Below, one piece after another: positions 45,285 through 54,167 of a DNA stretch of 64,000 nucleotides (its first letter is position 1; every line of letters starts with the position of its first letter). The DNA comes from Arthrospira sp. PCC 9108 (lineage in GTDB: Bacteria > Cyanobacteriota > Cyanobacteriia > Cyanobacteriales > Microcoleaceae): NCBI GenBank assembly GCA_016745315.1, contig CP066886.1, forward strand, positions 6,572,501-6,636,500, in the 5' to 3' direction. The position numbers were made by a program, and so were the translations under genes. The notes below the pieces were generated by a model, which worked only from the letters and a program-made list of their open reading frames with translations, made no database searches and was not told the DNA's origin.

Positions 45285-46061
45285 ATGGACTGGCTGGAAT
45301 TTTCCGATAATTGGGTGTTAATTCCCCCAAAACCAAAAGCGATCGTACATTTTCTGGGTGGGGCGTTTGTAGCATCAGCCCCCCATATAACCTATCGTTG
45401 GTTATTAGAACAACTAGCGTTACAGGGATATGCCATCATCGCTACACCATTCATTAATACCCTTGATCATGGAAATATGGCGCGTGAGGTATTATGGACC
45501 TTTGAGGATGGCTTAGAAGACCTATTTGCAGCCCAGAAACTGCGACGGCGGGGGTTGCCAATTTATGGCATTGGTCATAGTATGGGGTGCAAGCTGCATC
45601 TACTTATCGGGTCCCTGTTTGAAGTCGAAAGGGCGGGAAATATTTTGCTCTCTTTTAATAACTATGCCGCCCGCCAGTCAATTCCTTTGGTAGAACAGTT
45701 ATCATCGGTGATTGATGTGGAATTTACCCCGACCCCACAGCAGACCAATTCCCTAGTTGGCGATCGCTATCAAGTCCGGCGCAACCTGTTGATTCAATTC
45801 AGTAACGATAAGATCGACCAAAGCACCGGACTCTATCAAATTCTCAATGGCAGATTTCCCGGACTGGTGACACTCCAGCAGTTGCGAGGTGATCATCAGA
45901 CCCCCCTAGCCCAGGATCTCAGTTGGCCACGAGGAGAATCATTTAGCCCCCTAGATGCGATCGGACAATGGCTTAAACACGAAGTCTATAAAGACCTATA
46001 CCAGCTTAGACGGGAAGTCCTACAATGGCTTAACCCTCTCAGTCCAGTCAAAAATATTTGA
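45285..46061 (+). CDS. DUF1350 family protein (alpha/beta-hydrolase-like)
   Basis: The 258-residue protein is a cyanobacterial/plastid DUF1350 member: WVLIPPKPKAIVHFLGGAFV, then a nucleophile-elbow-like GIGHSMGCKLHLL with Ser, typical of alpha/beta hydrolases. Substrate unknown. Its end overlaps the convergent RsbW-like gene by 14 bases. Confidence 0.82.
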   Translation: MDWLEFSDNWVLIPPKPKAIVHFLGGAFVASAPHITYRWLLEQLALQGYAIIATPFINTLDHGNMAREVLWTFEDGLEDLFAAQKLRRRGLPIYGIGHSMGCKLHLLIGSLFEVERAGNILLSFNNYAARQSIPLVEQLSSVIDVEFTPTPQQTNSLVGDRYQVRRNLLIQFSNDKIDQSTGLYQILNGRFPGLVTLQQLRGDHQTPLAQDLSWPRGESFSPLDAIGQWLKHEVYKDLYQLRREVLQWLNPLSPVKNI

Positions 46062-46587
46062 TGATCGCTAAACAGTTTCTGTGAGGATCAGACCGCCGAT
46101 AATGAAACTCGTCCGCAATATCTCGCATTAGCATCAACCCCCGTCCTCCCGGTGAACCGTGATGGGTTTTTGATGACATCTCTAGCAGTTTGGTCTCTAA
46201 ATCAAAGGGTTGACCGCGATCAAAAATGCAGATTTTAATACTATTGTTAGACAGACTGACCTCGATCTCAATGGGAACATCTGCCGCCAGTCCCTTGTGT
46301 GCGTGTCGCACAGCATTGGTAAATCCTTCTGCTAATGCCAGTTGACAGCGCAGCCAGACTGACTTAGGAATTGATGGCGGCTGTAATTTGCCAAACCATG
46401 CTAAAACATCTGCCAACATATCCAAACTGGTTGCCGTTTCCAGGCAGAATGTAGAAGGCATAGGTTGGGAACCTTCAGATTTAATCACTTTTCGATAGGT
46501 GCGATCGTCGAGCCATCTTGTAATTAGACTATACTCTATCTTGAATGTTCTGTATAGGATTAGTTCATTCTCATCTAATATAGCCAT
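46048..46587 (-). CDS. RsbW-like anti-sigma/serine kinase (GHKL ATPase)
   Basis: The 179-residue frame carries a GHKL ATP-binding domain from about residue 43 on: N-box LALAEGFTNAVRHAHKG, G1 ICIFDRGQPFD and G2 GGRGLMLMRDIADEF. Such small kinases bind a target (often a sigma factor) and phosphorylate an RsbV-type antagonist. The Met at residue 43 (MPSTFCLETATSL) is the likelier start; the upstream part is open but weak. It is divergent from the phosphatase gene and close to an STAS gene, a partner-switch set. Confidence 0.85.
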   Translation of the reverse strand: MAILDENELILYRTFKIEYSLITRWLDDRTYRKVIKSEGSQPMPSTFCLETATSLDMLADVLAWFGKLQPPSIPKSVWLRCQLALAEGFTNAVRHAHKGLAADVPIEIEVSLSNNSIKICIFDRGQPFDLETKLLEMSSKTHHGSPGGRGLMLMRDIADEFHYRRSDPHRNCLAIIKYF

Positions 46588-46670
46588 CCCCGGTGAGATG
46601 CTCTGGGTGATCCTAATGGTTAATGATCACTTGGCTTGACCGTCCCTCTAATTGTTTAAACTCAGCGCCC

Positions 46671-47807
46671 ATGTTTAAAATTTTAGTGATTGATGATGAT
46701 ACCATAATTCGAGAACTGCTCAAAAGAACACTCAAAAAGCAGGGTTATGATGTGGTGGTAGCTAGTAATGGCGAGGAAGGCATAGAAAAGGCTAAAGAAT
46801 TGCGTCCGGCTTTGATGATTTGTGATTGGATTATGCCTCGGCTGACCGGAATTGAAGTATGCCGACAAGTTAAGGCTATGCCGGAATTATCAACTACTCA
46901 GTTTTTTTTACTTACTTCTCTGACCGCTGTTGACGATCGCGTTAAGGGTTTAGATGCCGGGGCTGATGATTTTCTGTCTAAACCTATTGAGATGAATGAG
47001 TTATATGCTAGGGTGAGAGCCGGTCTGCGACTTCATCAACTTAGCCAAGATTTACAAACTCAAAAACAGTTATTGGAAACTGAGTTATCCGAAGCCGCCG
47101 AATATGTGCGATCGCTACTTCCTGAACCCCTAGAAGAACCTGTGCGTATTGAGGCGAAATTTATCCCCTCTCGTCAATTGGGCGGAGACTGTTTTGATTA
47201 TTCTTGGCTGGATGCCGACCATTTATCTATCTATTTATTAGATACTTCTGGTCATGGACTTAGGGCGGCATTGCCCTCGGTTTCCGTGTTGAATTTATTG
47301 CGATCCCGTGCTATCCCTAATATTAACTATTATCAGCCTAGTGATGTATTGCGATCGCTTAATACTACCTTCCAAATGACCTATCAAAATGATAAATATT
47401 TCACCATTTGGTATGGCGTTTATAACCGCATTTCCCGACAATTAACTTACTCTAGCGCTGGGCATCCTCCCGCCATTCTACTATCTGGAAAAAACCCCAA
47501 TAATCTACAATTTCAACAGTTAAAAACCCCCGGAATGCCTGTAGGTATGTTCCTAGAAGCTGCCTATATTGACGCTTCTTGTCACGTCGAAAAAAACAGC
47601 AACCTTTATATTTTTAGTGATGGAGTCTATGAAATTCATCAACCCGGTGGTAATATTTGGGGAATGGATGCCTTTATTAAACTTTTAATGAGAAACAATA
47701 ACTTTAAAACCGGGAGTTTAAATAGCATCTTAGAATCCGTCCAAACCATCAACTTTGACCATCCCTTTGAAGATGATTTCTCCCTTATAAAAGTTAGTTT
47801 ACCCTAA
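46671..47807 (+). CDS. response-regulator-controlled PP2C-type phosphatase (RsbU/SpoIIE-like)
   Basis: Start at ATG 46671 (MFKILVIDDDTIIRELLKRT). Residues 1-120 are a receiver with the acid pocket DDD and phospho-acceptor Asp in LMICDWIMPRLTG, plus Lys in DDFLSKPIE. A linker helix follows, then a SpoIIE/PP2C phosphatase domain (FIPSRQLGGDCFDYSWLDAD, LLDTSGHGLRAALPSVSVL, YSSAGHPPAILL, FSDGVYE). It should dephosphorylate an RsbV-type protein when its receiver is phosphorylated. The partner kinase-like gene is just upstream, divergent, and the STAS gene is downstream, convergent. Confidence 0.9.
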   Translation: MFKILVIDDDTIIRELLKRTLKKQGYDVVVASNGEEGIEKAKELRPALMICDWIMPRLTGIEVCRQVKAMPELSTTQFFLLTSLTAVDDRVKGLDAGADDFLSKPIEMNELYARVRAGLRLHQLSQDLQTQKQLLETELSEAAEYVRSLLPEPLEEPVRIEAKFIPSRQLGGDCFDYSWLDADHLSIYLLDTSGHGLRAALPSVSVLNLLRSRAIPNINYYQPSDVLRSLNTTFQMTYQNDKYFTIWYGVYNRISRQLTYSSAGHPPAILLSGKNPNNLQFQQLKTPGMPVGMFLEAAYIDASCHVEKNSNLYIFSDGVYEIHQPGGNIWGMDAFIKLLMRNNNFKTGSLNSILESVQTINFDHPFEDDFSLIKVSLP

Positions 47808-47984
47808 AAAATATGTGATTATTTGGCATGAAAAAATATCATATTTTGATGGTTATAAATTTTGATAAAAACCGTTGAGCCTGCATAATATCAACATCAA
47901 TTACACAGACCCAAATATCTATCCCAAAACCAGTTTTTTATTTCCCAAAACCCCGATTAAAAACTCAGAGGATGATTGGCATAA

Positions 47985-48335
47985 CTAGCCGAGGTAACTT
48001 TGTTTTTTCTCAAACTCCTGTCGATTTTCAAAAATTGGTTGAAACACTCGATCCATACTGGTTAGTTCAAACAGAATTCTAATCTGTTCATTAATCGAAC
48101 AAATTACCAATTTACTATCTGCCGCTCGAACAGTTTTCAGGGCCAGTACCAGAGCCCCCAGACCAGAGCTATCCATAAATGTGACATCCTGAAAATCAAT
48201 CAAGATGGTTTTAGCTCCCTTTTCAACTAACCTAGAAATATCCTGACGGAATTGGCTAGCTTTAGTAGCGTCTAAAATACCTTGGGGCTGTAGGATTTGA
48301 ACATCAGAACTCATATTCTTTTGAGATTGAAGCAT
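47985..48335 (-). CDS. STAS-domain anti-sigma-factor antagonist (RsbV-like)
   Basis: Start placed at an internal ATG (MLQSQKNMSSDVQILQPQGI), giving about 116 residues; the frame extends further upstream but without protein-like sequence. STAS features: IDFQDVTFMDSSGLGALVLA with the phosphorylatable Ser in DSSGLG. With the RsbW-like kinase and RsbU-like phosphatase nearby it forms a full partner-switching module. Confidence 0.88.
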   Translation of the reverse strand: MLQSQKNMSSDVQILQPQGILDATKASQFRQDISRLVEKGAKTILIDFQDVTFMDSSGLGALVLALKTVRAADSKLVICSINEQIRILFELTSMDRVFQPIFENRQEFEKKQSYLG

Positions 48336-48502
48336 AAAAATGACTCGCCATATTCCGCTAGTATAGCCTGTGAATGCGCCCTCAAGCCAAATGGCTACCC
48401 AAACGACAATTATACAGAGAGGCTTACAGCCCAATTAAGGCTCTCAGAGACAGAATCTCAAATCTCCTATATCAGACACAACAGGTAACCCGGTTGATTT
48501 CC

Positions 48503-49174
48503 CTAGCTTTCCTGAGTCCTCAAATGATCATCGGTTGGGACTTTTACCTCGGCGCGACAGAGAAGACGATCGCCCTTTCGGTAACCAGCAGAGGTTACAG
48601 TTACCCTATCCCCCGGCTGTGCAGTTCCCTCGACTAACTGGTGTAGATGCGGATTGTAGGGAACCTCAGAGGCGATCGGTGCAATTATCTCCACTCCCCA
48701 TTGTTGCACAAGTCGCTCCACTGGTTTCACCAGAGGCAATATATTTTTGGCGGGAATTTGGGGATTTTCCTGAACTTTTTGGGTAACTTTAGGCCACTGT
48801 AACAACCAAGATTCTAAAATATCTAAACTAGCTTGTTGAAATTCCCGACCCACAGACTCCCGCAATTGTTCCATCTCAGCCTGTAGCCGTTCATATTCCT
48901 GACGAAAAGCCGAATTAAACCCCTCAGAGGCCAAGCTACTGTCATCAGGGGCGAAAATTCTCAACAGTTCCATCAGAGAAATTCCCAGCCCCTCGGCAAT
49001 TTTCATTAAAACATCCACCCGGGTCTGTAACACCAAACCCTGACATAACCTAAAGAACTGTCTCTCCTCGACCCCTGAATATCGGCTTAACTCTCGTACA
49101 CTGGAAAACCCCGCCCGCCGCATCAGTCTTTGTAACTGCGGGGTATAGTCAGATGATGATGGCGACCCGTTCAT
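48503..49174 (-). CDS. helix-turn-helix protein fused to a GrpE-like domain
   Basis: The 223-residue protein joins two parts. Residues 10-75 form an XRE-type helix-turn-helix (LQRLMRRAGFSSVRELSRYS, LMKIAEGLGISLMELLRIF). Then come a coiled-coil helix (EYERLQAEMEQLRESVG) and a C-terminal beta-like domain resembling the GrpE head (VEIIAPIASEVPYNPHLHQL; AGYRKGDRLLCRAEVKVP). GrpE proper is the DnaK nucleotide-exchange factor; whether this keeps that role or is a DNA-binding regulator is unknown. Such fusions occur in cyanobacteria. Confidence 0.75.
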   Translation of the reverse strand: MNGSPSSSDYTPQLQRLMRRAGFSSVRELSRYSGVEERQFFRLCQGLVLQTRVDVLMKIAEGLGISLMELLRIFAPDDSSLASEGFNSAFRQEYERLQAEMEQLRESVGREFQQASLDILESWLLQWPKVTQKVQENPQIPAKNILPLVKPVERLVQQWGVEIIAPIASEVPYNPHLHQLVEGTAQPGDRVTVTSAGYRKGDRLLCRAEVKVPTDDHLRTQES

Positions 49175-49227
49175 AGCCAGACAACCTTGCTTCTAAATGT
49201 AGCCTAGCCCAGATGGTGCTTATCAGT

Positions 49228-49758
49228 CTAGTGGCTGCGTAATGGTTGATTACTGTCACCCTGTAGGTGTGCTTCCAGGAACCACAGGCGCATATCAGCA
49301 GTGCGGGAAATTTCTGTATATAGGTCTGCTGTGTCTGCATCACCCAGATTATCAGTTTTGTCGATCGCCTCTCGCAGGGACTTAGCATATACACCAAAGC
49401 GATCGGCTAAAGCCACAATATGATCCGTGCCATTATCAATATCTAGGGGATATTCTGGTAAAATCGATTCAGACGCTGCCCTACGAGCCGTTCCCATAGC
49501 ATAACCTCCCAGGGCCGTAACTCGTTCAGCAATCATATCCACATATCCCTCTAATTCTCCTGCTAATTCATCAAACAACAGATGTAGAGAGTAGAAGTTC
49601 AGCCCCTTAACGTTCCAATGAGCCTGCTTAACCTGGGTTTTCAGGTCCAGAGTCGTTGCTAAACTTTGATTTAGGATCGTGATCACTTGAGATCGGGTGT
49701 CTTCGGGTAAATCTATACGGCTTGAGTACAACCTGGTTTTTGTTTGCGTGCTAGTCAT
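49228..49758 (-). CDS. dps: Dps family DNA-protection/iron-storage protein
   Basis: The 176-residue protein has the Dps four-helix bundle with the ferroxidase-site signature KQAHWNVKGLNFYSLHLLFD, then ELAGELEGYVDMIAERVTAL. Dps forms a 12-mer that oxidises Fe2+ with peroxide and guards DNA in stress or starvation. Located after the helix-turn-helix/GrpE gene's start, same strand; a separate unit is likely. Confidence 0.95.
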   Translation of the reverse strand: MTSTQTKTRLYSSRIDLPEDTRSQVITILNQSLATTLDLKTQVKQAHWNVKGLNFYSLHLLFDELAGELEGYVDMIAERVTALGGYAMGTARRAASESILPEYPLDIDNGTDHIVALADRFGVYAKSLREAIDKTDNLGDADTADLYTEISRTADMRLWFLEAHLQGDSNQPLRSH

Positions 49759-50034
49759 AAATTATTAATTACTCCAAATTTTCTGATAGTGCGGTTATCT
49801 TTGAGAAATTCCGCCACTAAACTAATTATACCGCTTCTCGGCTTAATTAACTCCCTCTGAGGCTAGATTGTTTGGCTAAACTCTCCCAAAGTTTTGATGG
49901 GTGCGTACTTCTACCAGTCTCAGCCCATTGACAATCTCGGTAGTGAAAATGCTACGATAAAAATTTGCTACACTTTTGCTAAAGTATGGCATAATGAATA
50001 AGCTCTGAGTTAAACTAAAAATATTTTTAACGAA

Positions 50035-50195
50035 TCCGAGCCAGCAGTCCGGCTCTGTTGCCCTTTGGTAAGAGTCAGGAGCAAAGCTAGGTCAGAGTCC
50101 TGGTCTTAACTTAAAGACTAAGGCGCAGACAAGCAGGCAACATGGATACATACTTAGAGATGGCAGTTGAGTAAAATCACTCAGCCAACTAAGAA
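50035..50195 (+). ncRNA. structured RNA in the long leader of the S1 gene (candidate)
   Basis: Between dps and the S1 gene 758 bases carry no convincing gene. In this part several stems nest: GAGCC/GGCTC (50038/50051), GTTGCC/GGCAAC (50057/50136) enclosing CAGGA/TCCTG (50076/50098) and GTCTT/AAGAC (50103/50114). A further hairpin is GAGT/ACTC with AGTTG/CAACT (50165-50190). A promoter-like TTGCTA...CATAAT lies about 50 bases upstream (49967-49992). It could be an autoregulatory leader for S1 or an independent small RNA. I do not recognise a named family. Confidence 0.45.
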
Positions 50196-50516
50196 AAAAC
50201 TCAATAGGAGTCCCTAGTTATAGCGTCAGCTTAACGGGGTCTGATATTAAGAGTAAGGGCTACTAGGCATGAACCAAGGGTATTGATACCATTGTGTGAC
50301 AACTGCTGAAAATTGCCCGTAATTAAATAGGGTGAGTAGTCAACCAGGTTATAACCAGAGGCCACCGATTGAGGTAAAATGCACCTAACTAGAGTCCAAA
50401 TTAACAAATGATGGTCACTAGAATAGAGCATATCCACCCCCCTCGGAAACCCCAAACCGCTGCCCTCTGTTCAATGTAAACACAATTAAGGGGAGAAATT
50501 CTAGGAAACGACTCGC

Positions 50517-51713
50517 ATGATCAATCAGACACTAACAAGTAGAGATGTGGGCTTTACCCACGAAGATTTTGCCGCCCTGTTGGATAAGTATGATTATCAC
50601 TTCAGCCCCGGAGATGTGGTGCCGGGCACAGTTTTCAGTTTAGAACCCCGGGGCGCTCTGATTGATATTGGTGCTAAGACGGCAGCATACATTCCGCTAC
50701 AGGAAATGTCGATCAACCGGGTGGAGAGCCCGGAAGAAGTATTGCAGTCCAATGAGACCAGGGAATTTTTTATTCTCACGGATGAAAATGAGGATGGACA
50801 ACTTACATTGTCAATCCGCCGCATAGAATACATGAGGGCTTGGGAGCGAGTTCGCCAACTGCAAGCAGAAGATGCTACGGTTCGTTCTCAGGTTTTTGCC
50901 ACTAACCGAGGTGGGGCTCTAGTCCGCATTGAGGGATTGCGTGGTTTTATTCCTGGTTCCCATATCAGCACCCGGAAACCTAAAGAAGAATTGGTAGCCG
51001 AAGAACTGCCACTGAAATTTTTAGAAGTTGATGAAGACCGCAACCGTTTGGTTCTCAGTCACCGTCGCGCTTTAGTTGAGCGTAAGATGAACCGCCTAGA
51101 AGTAGGTGAAGTGGTCATCGGTACGGTGCGAGGAATTAAACCTTACGGTGCATTCATTGATATCGGTGGTGTCAGCGGTTTGCTGCACATCTCAGAAATA
51201 TCTCATGATCATATTGATACCCCCCACAGTGTCTTCAATGTTAATGACGAAGTTAAAGTCATGATTATTGATCTTGATGCTGATCGGGGTCGGATTTCAC
51301 TGTCTACTAAGCAGTTAGAACCGGAACCGGGGGCGATGGTGAAAAATCCTGAGATGGTTTATGAGAAAGCTGAGGAAATGGCTGCGAAGTTCCGGGAAAA
51401 AATGCAGGCTGAACAGCAAGGCATCCCGGTAGTTGAAACAGCACCAGAGACAGCATCAGAGACAGCATCAGAGACAGCATCAGAGACGGCATCAGAGACA
51501 GCGGAAACAGAAGAGTCTACTGCTGAGATTCCATCTGCTACTGATGTGGATACGGAAGCCGAATTGTCTGTTCCGACTGAAGAGCAACCGATTTCAGAAT
51601 CAGAATCAGAATCAGAATCAGAAGCGATCGCACAACCGGTAGCGGAAACTGAAGCTGTAGAAGATTCGGTAGAAGATTCGGTAGAAGAGATTCCCATAGC
51701 AACCGAATCCTAA
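50517..51713 (+). CDS. rpsA: 30S ribosomal protein S1
   Basis: The 398-residue protein is the short cyanobacterial S1 with three S1 RNA-binding domains: PGDVVPGTVFSLEPRGALID; GSHISTRKPKEELVAEELPL; VGEVVIGTVRGIKPYGAFID followed by SGLLHISEIS. It helps mRNA bind to the ribosome. The C-terminal about 90 residues are an acidic tail with low-complexity repeats: ETAS units coded by a 12-base repeat (about 51446-51500), a Ser-Glu run from a 6-base repeat (about 51594-51620) and two copies of EDSVE. A terminator follows. ATG start after a weak site. Confidence 0.95.
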   Translation: MINQTLTSRDVGFTHEDFAALLDKYDYHFSPGDVVPGTVFSLEPRGALIDIGAKTAAYIPLQEMSINRVESPEEVLQSNETREFFILTDENEDGQLTLSIRRIEYMRAWERVRQLQAEDATVRSQVFATNRGGALVRIEGLRGFIPGSHISTRKPKEELVAEELPLKFLEVDEDRNRLVLSHRRALVERKMNRLEVGEVVIGTVRGIKPYGAFIDIGGVSGLLHISEISHDHIDTPHSVFNVNDEVKVMIIDLDADRGRISLSTKQLEPEPGAMVKNPEMVYEKAEEMAAKFREKMQAEQQGIPVVETAPETASETASETASETASETAETEESTAEIPSATDVDTEAELSVPTEEQPISESESESESEAIAQPVAETEAVEDSVEDSVEEIPIATES

Positions 51714-51730
51714 TTGTTGAATGCTGATGG

Positions 51731-51758
51731 AAAAAAGAGGGATAGCCCTCTTTTTTTT
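51731..51758 (+). terminator. Rho-independent terminator of the S1 gene
   Basis: Stem AAAAAAGAGGG / CCCTCTTTTTT with loop ATAG, then eight T. About 18 bases beyond the stop codon. Confidence 0.9.
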
Positions 51759-51822
51759 GATATTTGGTAGGGTAGGGGGTGGTTAGAAGCCTATGTTAGC
51801 AGAAAAATATGAGGTCTGAACC

Positions 51823-52572
51823 TTGCCCAGTATTCGAGTTAATAACATTACCTTCGATCGCATAGAGGCTATCATTTTCGATAAAGATGGGACTCTGGAA
51901 GACTCCCAGGAATTCTTACGGAAATTGGGACAGGTGCGATCGCGTTTAGTTGATGCCCAAATTCCGGGGATTGGCGAGCCTCTGCTGATGGCTTTTGGTA
52001 TAGAAAACGATACCCTAGACCCCACAGGCTTAATGGCAACAGGAACACGCCAAGAAAATGAAATTGCCACGGCCGCTTATATCGCAGAAACCGGACGGGG
52101 ATGGATCGAGTCGAAAAACATTGCTCAGAAAGCCTTTATAGAAGCCGATAACAGCTTTAAAAACCATCCACCATCACCACTATTTGTAGGCAGCCTAGAG
52201 GTGCTTAAATCGCTATATGAGGGGGGTATTAAATTAGGGATTCTGTCGGCGGCTACGACGGAACAGGTGCAAGCATTTGTGACCCGCCATAAGTTGGAGC
52301 GATATATAGAACTACAGAAGGGGGCTAGTGAAAATTTAGCGAAACCGAACCCGGCGCTATTTGTTCAGAGTTGCCAAGAACTGGGGGTAGAACCAGGTAA
52401 AACGTTAATGGTGGGAGACTCTGCTGGGGATATGCAAATGGCGAAAGAAGCCGGAGCGGCAGGTGCGATCGGTATTTGTTGGCAACCATGGAGCCATGAT
52501 TTACAGATGGCTGATGTGGTAATTTCGACACTTGATGCGATCGCAATTATTACCGGGGGAGTCTCCAATTAG
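51823..52572 (+). CDS. HAD-family hydrolase (phosphoglycolate-phosphatase-like)
   Basis: The 249-residue protein has HAD motif I IIFDKDGTLEDSQEF, motif II LGILSAATTEQ and motif III-IV KPNPALF and MVGDSAGDMQMAKEAGA. Similar to phosphoglycolate phosphatases and related HAD phosphatases; substrate not fixed. The frame starts with TTG (MPSIRVNNITFDRIEAIIFD); no better start exists before motif I. Followed by metK 155 bases later. Confidence 0.88.
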   Translation: MPSIRVNNITFDRIEAIIFDKDGTLEDSQEFLRKLGQVRSRLVDAQIPGIGEPLLMAFGIENDTLDPTGLMATGTRQENEIATAAYIAETGRGWIESKNIAQKAFIEADNSFKNHPPSPLFVGSLEVLKSLYEGGIKLGILSAATTEQVQAFVTRHKLERYIELQKGASENLAKPNPALFVQSCQELGVEPGKTLMVGDSAGDMQMAKEAGAAGAIGICWQPWSHDLQMADVVISTLDAIAIITGGVSN

Positions 52573-52726
52573 TTTCTATCTCCAGCAGATTCTTGAGAAA
52601 CAGTCCGTAGGAAACCCATTAAATGGTCAAACTTTCATGATCCGTTGTAGGGAGTTTGGTATATTGGACGGGATTACTACGGGGTAGTGAACGGCTAACA
52701 ATCAATGATCCAACAGGAGGAAAGCC

Positions 52727-53983
52727 TTGTCTAATCGTCAATATCTGTTTACCTCTGAGTCAGTGACAGAGGGTCATCCTGATAAAATCTGCGACCAAAT
52801 TTCTGATACCATTTTGGATGCTCTCCTGGCTCAAGACCCTAAAAGTAGGGTGGCGGCGGAAGTAGTTGTCAACACAGGCTTAGTTCTGATTACTGGGGAG
52901 ATTACTACTAAAGCCCAAGTTAATTATATCGGACTAGCCCGTCAAAAGATTGCCGAAATTGGCTATATCCACGCGGAAAATGGCTTTTCAGCAGATAGCT
53001 GTTCAGTATTAGTTGCCCTTGATGAACAGTCGCCAGATATTGCTCAAGGTGTTGACCAAGCCCAGGAAAATCGGGAAAAACTGAGTGAAGCGGCTTTGGA
53101 CTCTATCGGTGCTGGTGATCAGGGGTTGATGTTCGGTTTTGCGTGTAATGAGACCCCGGAACTGATGCCTATGCCGATCAGTTTAGCTCACCGGATGGCT
53201 AGACAATTGACGGCTGTTCGTAAAAATGGTACTTTGCCTTACTTGCGACCTGATGGCAAAACTCAAGTTACTATTGCTTACGAAAACGATCGCCCGGTCA
53301 GAATAGACACGATTTTGATCTCAACCCAACATACAGCAACTATTGGCGATATTACTGACCCCCAAGCGGTCCAAGATCGCATCAAAGAAGATTTGTTAGC
53401 TGAGGTGATCACTCCAGCTTGGGAAGGGATTGATATTAAACCTGACGAAAATACTCGCTTGTTAGTTAACCCTACTGGTAAATTCGTGGTTGGTGGACCT
53501 CAAGGGGATTCTGGTTTAACGGGTCGTAAGATTATTATTGATACCTATGGCGGTTATTCGAGACATGGGGGCGGCGCTTTTTCTGGGAAAGACCCCACGA
53601 AAGTAGACCGCAGCGCTGCTTATGCTTGCCGCTATATTGCTAAAAATATTGTGGCTGCTGGTTTTGCGGATAAGTGCGAGGTTCAGGTAAGTTATGCGAT
53701 CGGGGTGGCTCGTCCTGTTAGTCTATTTATTGAGACTTTTGGCACGGGTAAGGTGGATGAGCAACAACTGCTGAAAGTGGTGCAAGAAAACTTTGAGTTG
53801 CGTCCGGCTGGTATGATTCAAGAGTTTAACCTGCGGGATTTACCAGGCCTGCGGGGAGGTCGTTTCTTCCAAGATGTGGCAGCCTATGGTCACATGGGAC
53901 GGACGGATCTCGATCTACCTTGGGAAAAAACTGATAAGGTGGAATTACTCAAGCGGGAATTGCTTCAGACTCTTACGGTCTGA
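52727..53983 (+). CDS. metK: S-adenosylmethionine synthetase
   Basis: The 418-residue enzyme makes SAM from ATP and methionine. Motifs: TSESVTEGHPDKICDQISD (ATP site), GAGDQGLMFGFACNET and GGAFSGKDPTKVDRSAAYAC (signature). The start is TTG with a strong ribosome site ACAGGAGGAAAGCC directly before it, and no nearer ATG. SAM from this gene would supply the radical SAM enzymes of the peptide operon among many users. A hairpin follows. Confidence 0.97.
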   Translation: MSNRQYLFTSESVTEGHPDKICDQISDTILDALLAQDPKSRVAAEVVVNTGLVLITGEITTKAQVNYIGLARQKIAEIGYIHAENGFSADSCSVLVALDEQSPDIAQGVDQAQENREKLSEAALDSIGAGDQGLMFGFACNETPELMPMPISLAHRMARQLTAVRKNGTLPYLRPDGKTQVTIAYENDRPVRIDTILISTQHTATIGDITDPQAVQDRIKEDLLAEVITPAWEGIDIKPDENTRLLVNPTGKFVVGGPQGDSGLTGRKIIIDTYGGYSRHGGGAFSGKDPTKVDRSAAYACRYIAKNIVAAGFADKCEVQVSYAIGVARPVSLFIETFGTGKVDEQQLLKVVQENFELRPAGMIQEFNLRDLPGLRGGRFFQDVAAYGHMGRTDLDLPWEKTDKVELLKRELLQTLTV

Positions 53984-54013
53984 TACCTGGGTTTTGATAA
54001 CCTTCTGTAACTA

Positions 54014-54055
54014 CCGCTTCTCGCCTCCGGTGATTATCGGTGGGGCGGGAAGCGG
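54014..54055 (+). terminator. GC-rich hairpin after metK
   Basis: CCGCTTC (54014-54020) pairs with GAAGCGG (54049-54055), and an inner CGCC pairs with GGCG. No U-run follows, so it may be a terminator without tail or a member of the dispersed GGGGCGGG repeats. Confidence 0.45.
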
Positions 54056-54167
54056 GATAATGGATAATTGCTGGTGGCTCAGGTATTTAATGAATTTCCC
54101 GCCAGGGCAGGGACAATATCTGTGTTGTCTGTACTATCCCCTTTGTCTCAAGTTGAAGGATGATTCT

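Noticed and set aside
50231..50455. 74-codon minus-strand frame before the S1 gene
   Set aside because: No domain, no ribosome site, and it overlaps the putative leader; codon use does not look coding.
53984..54167. TPP or SAM riboswitch between metK and thiG
   Set aside because: No conserved TPP (CTGAGA) or SAM-aptamer motifs; only a GC-rich hairpin is present.
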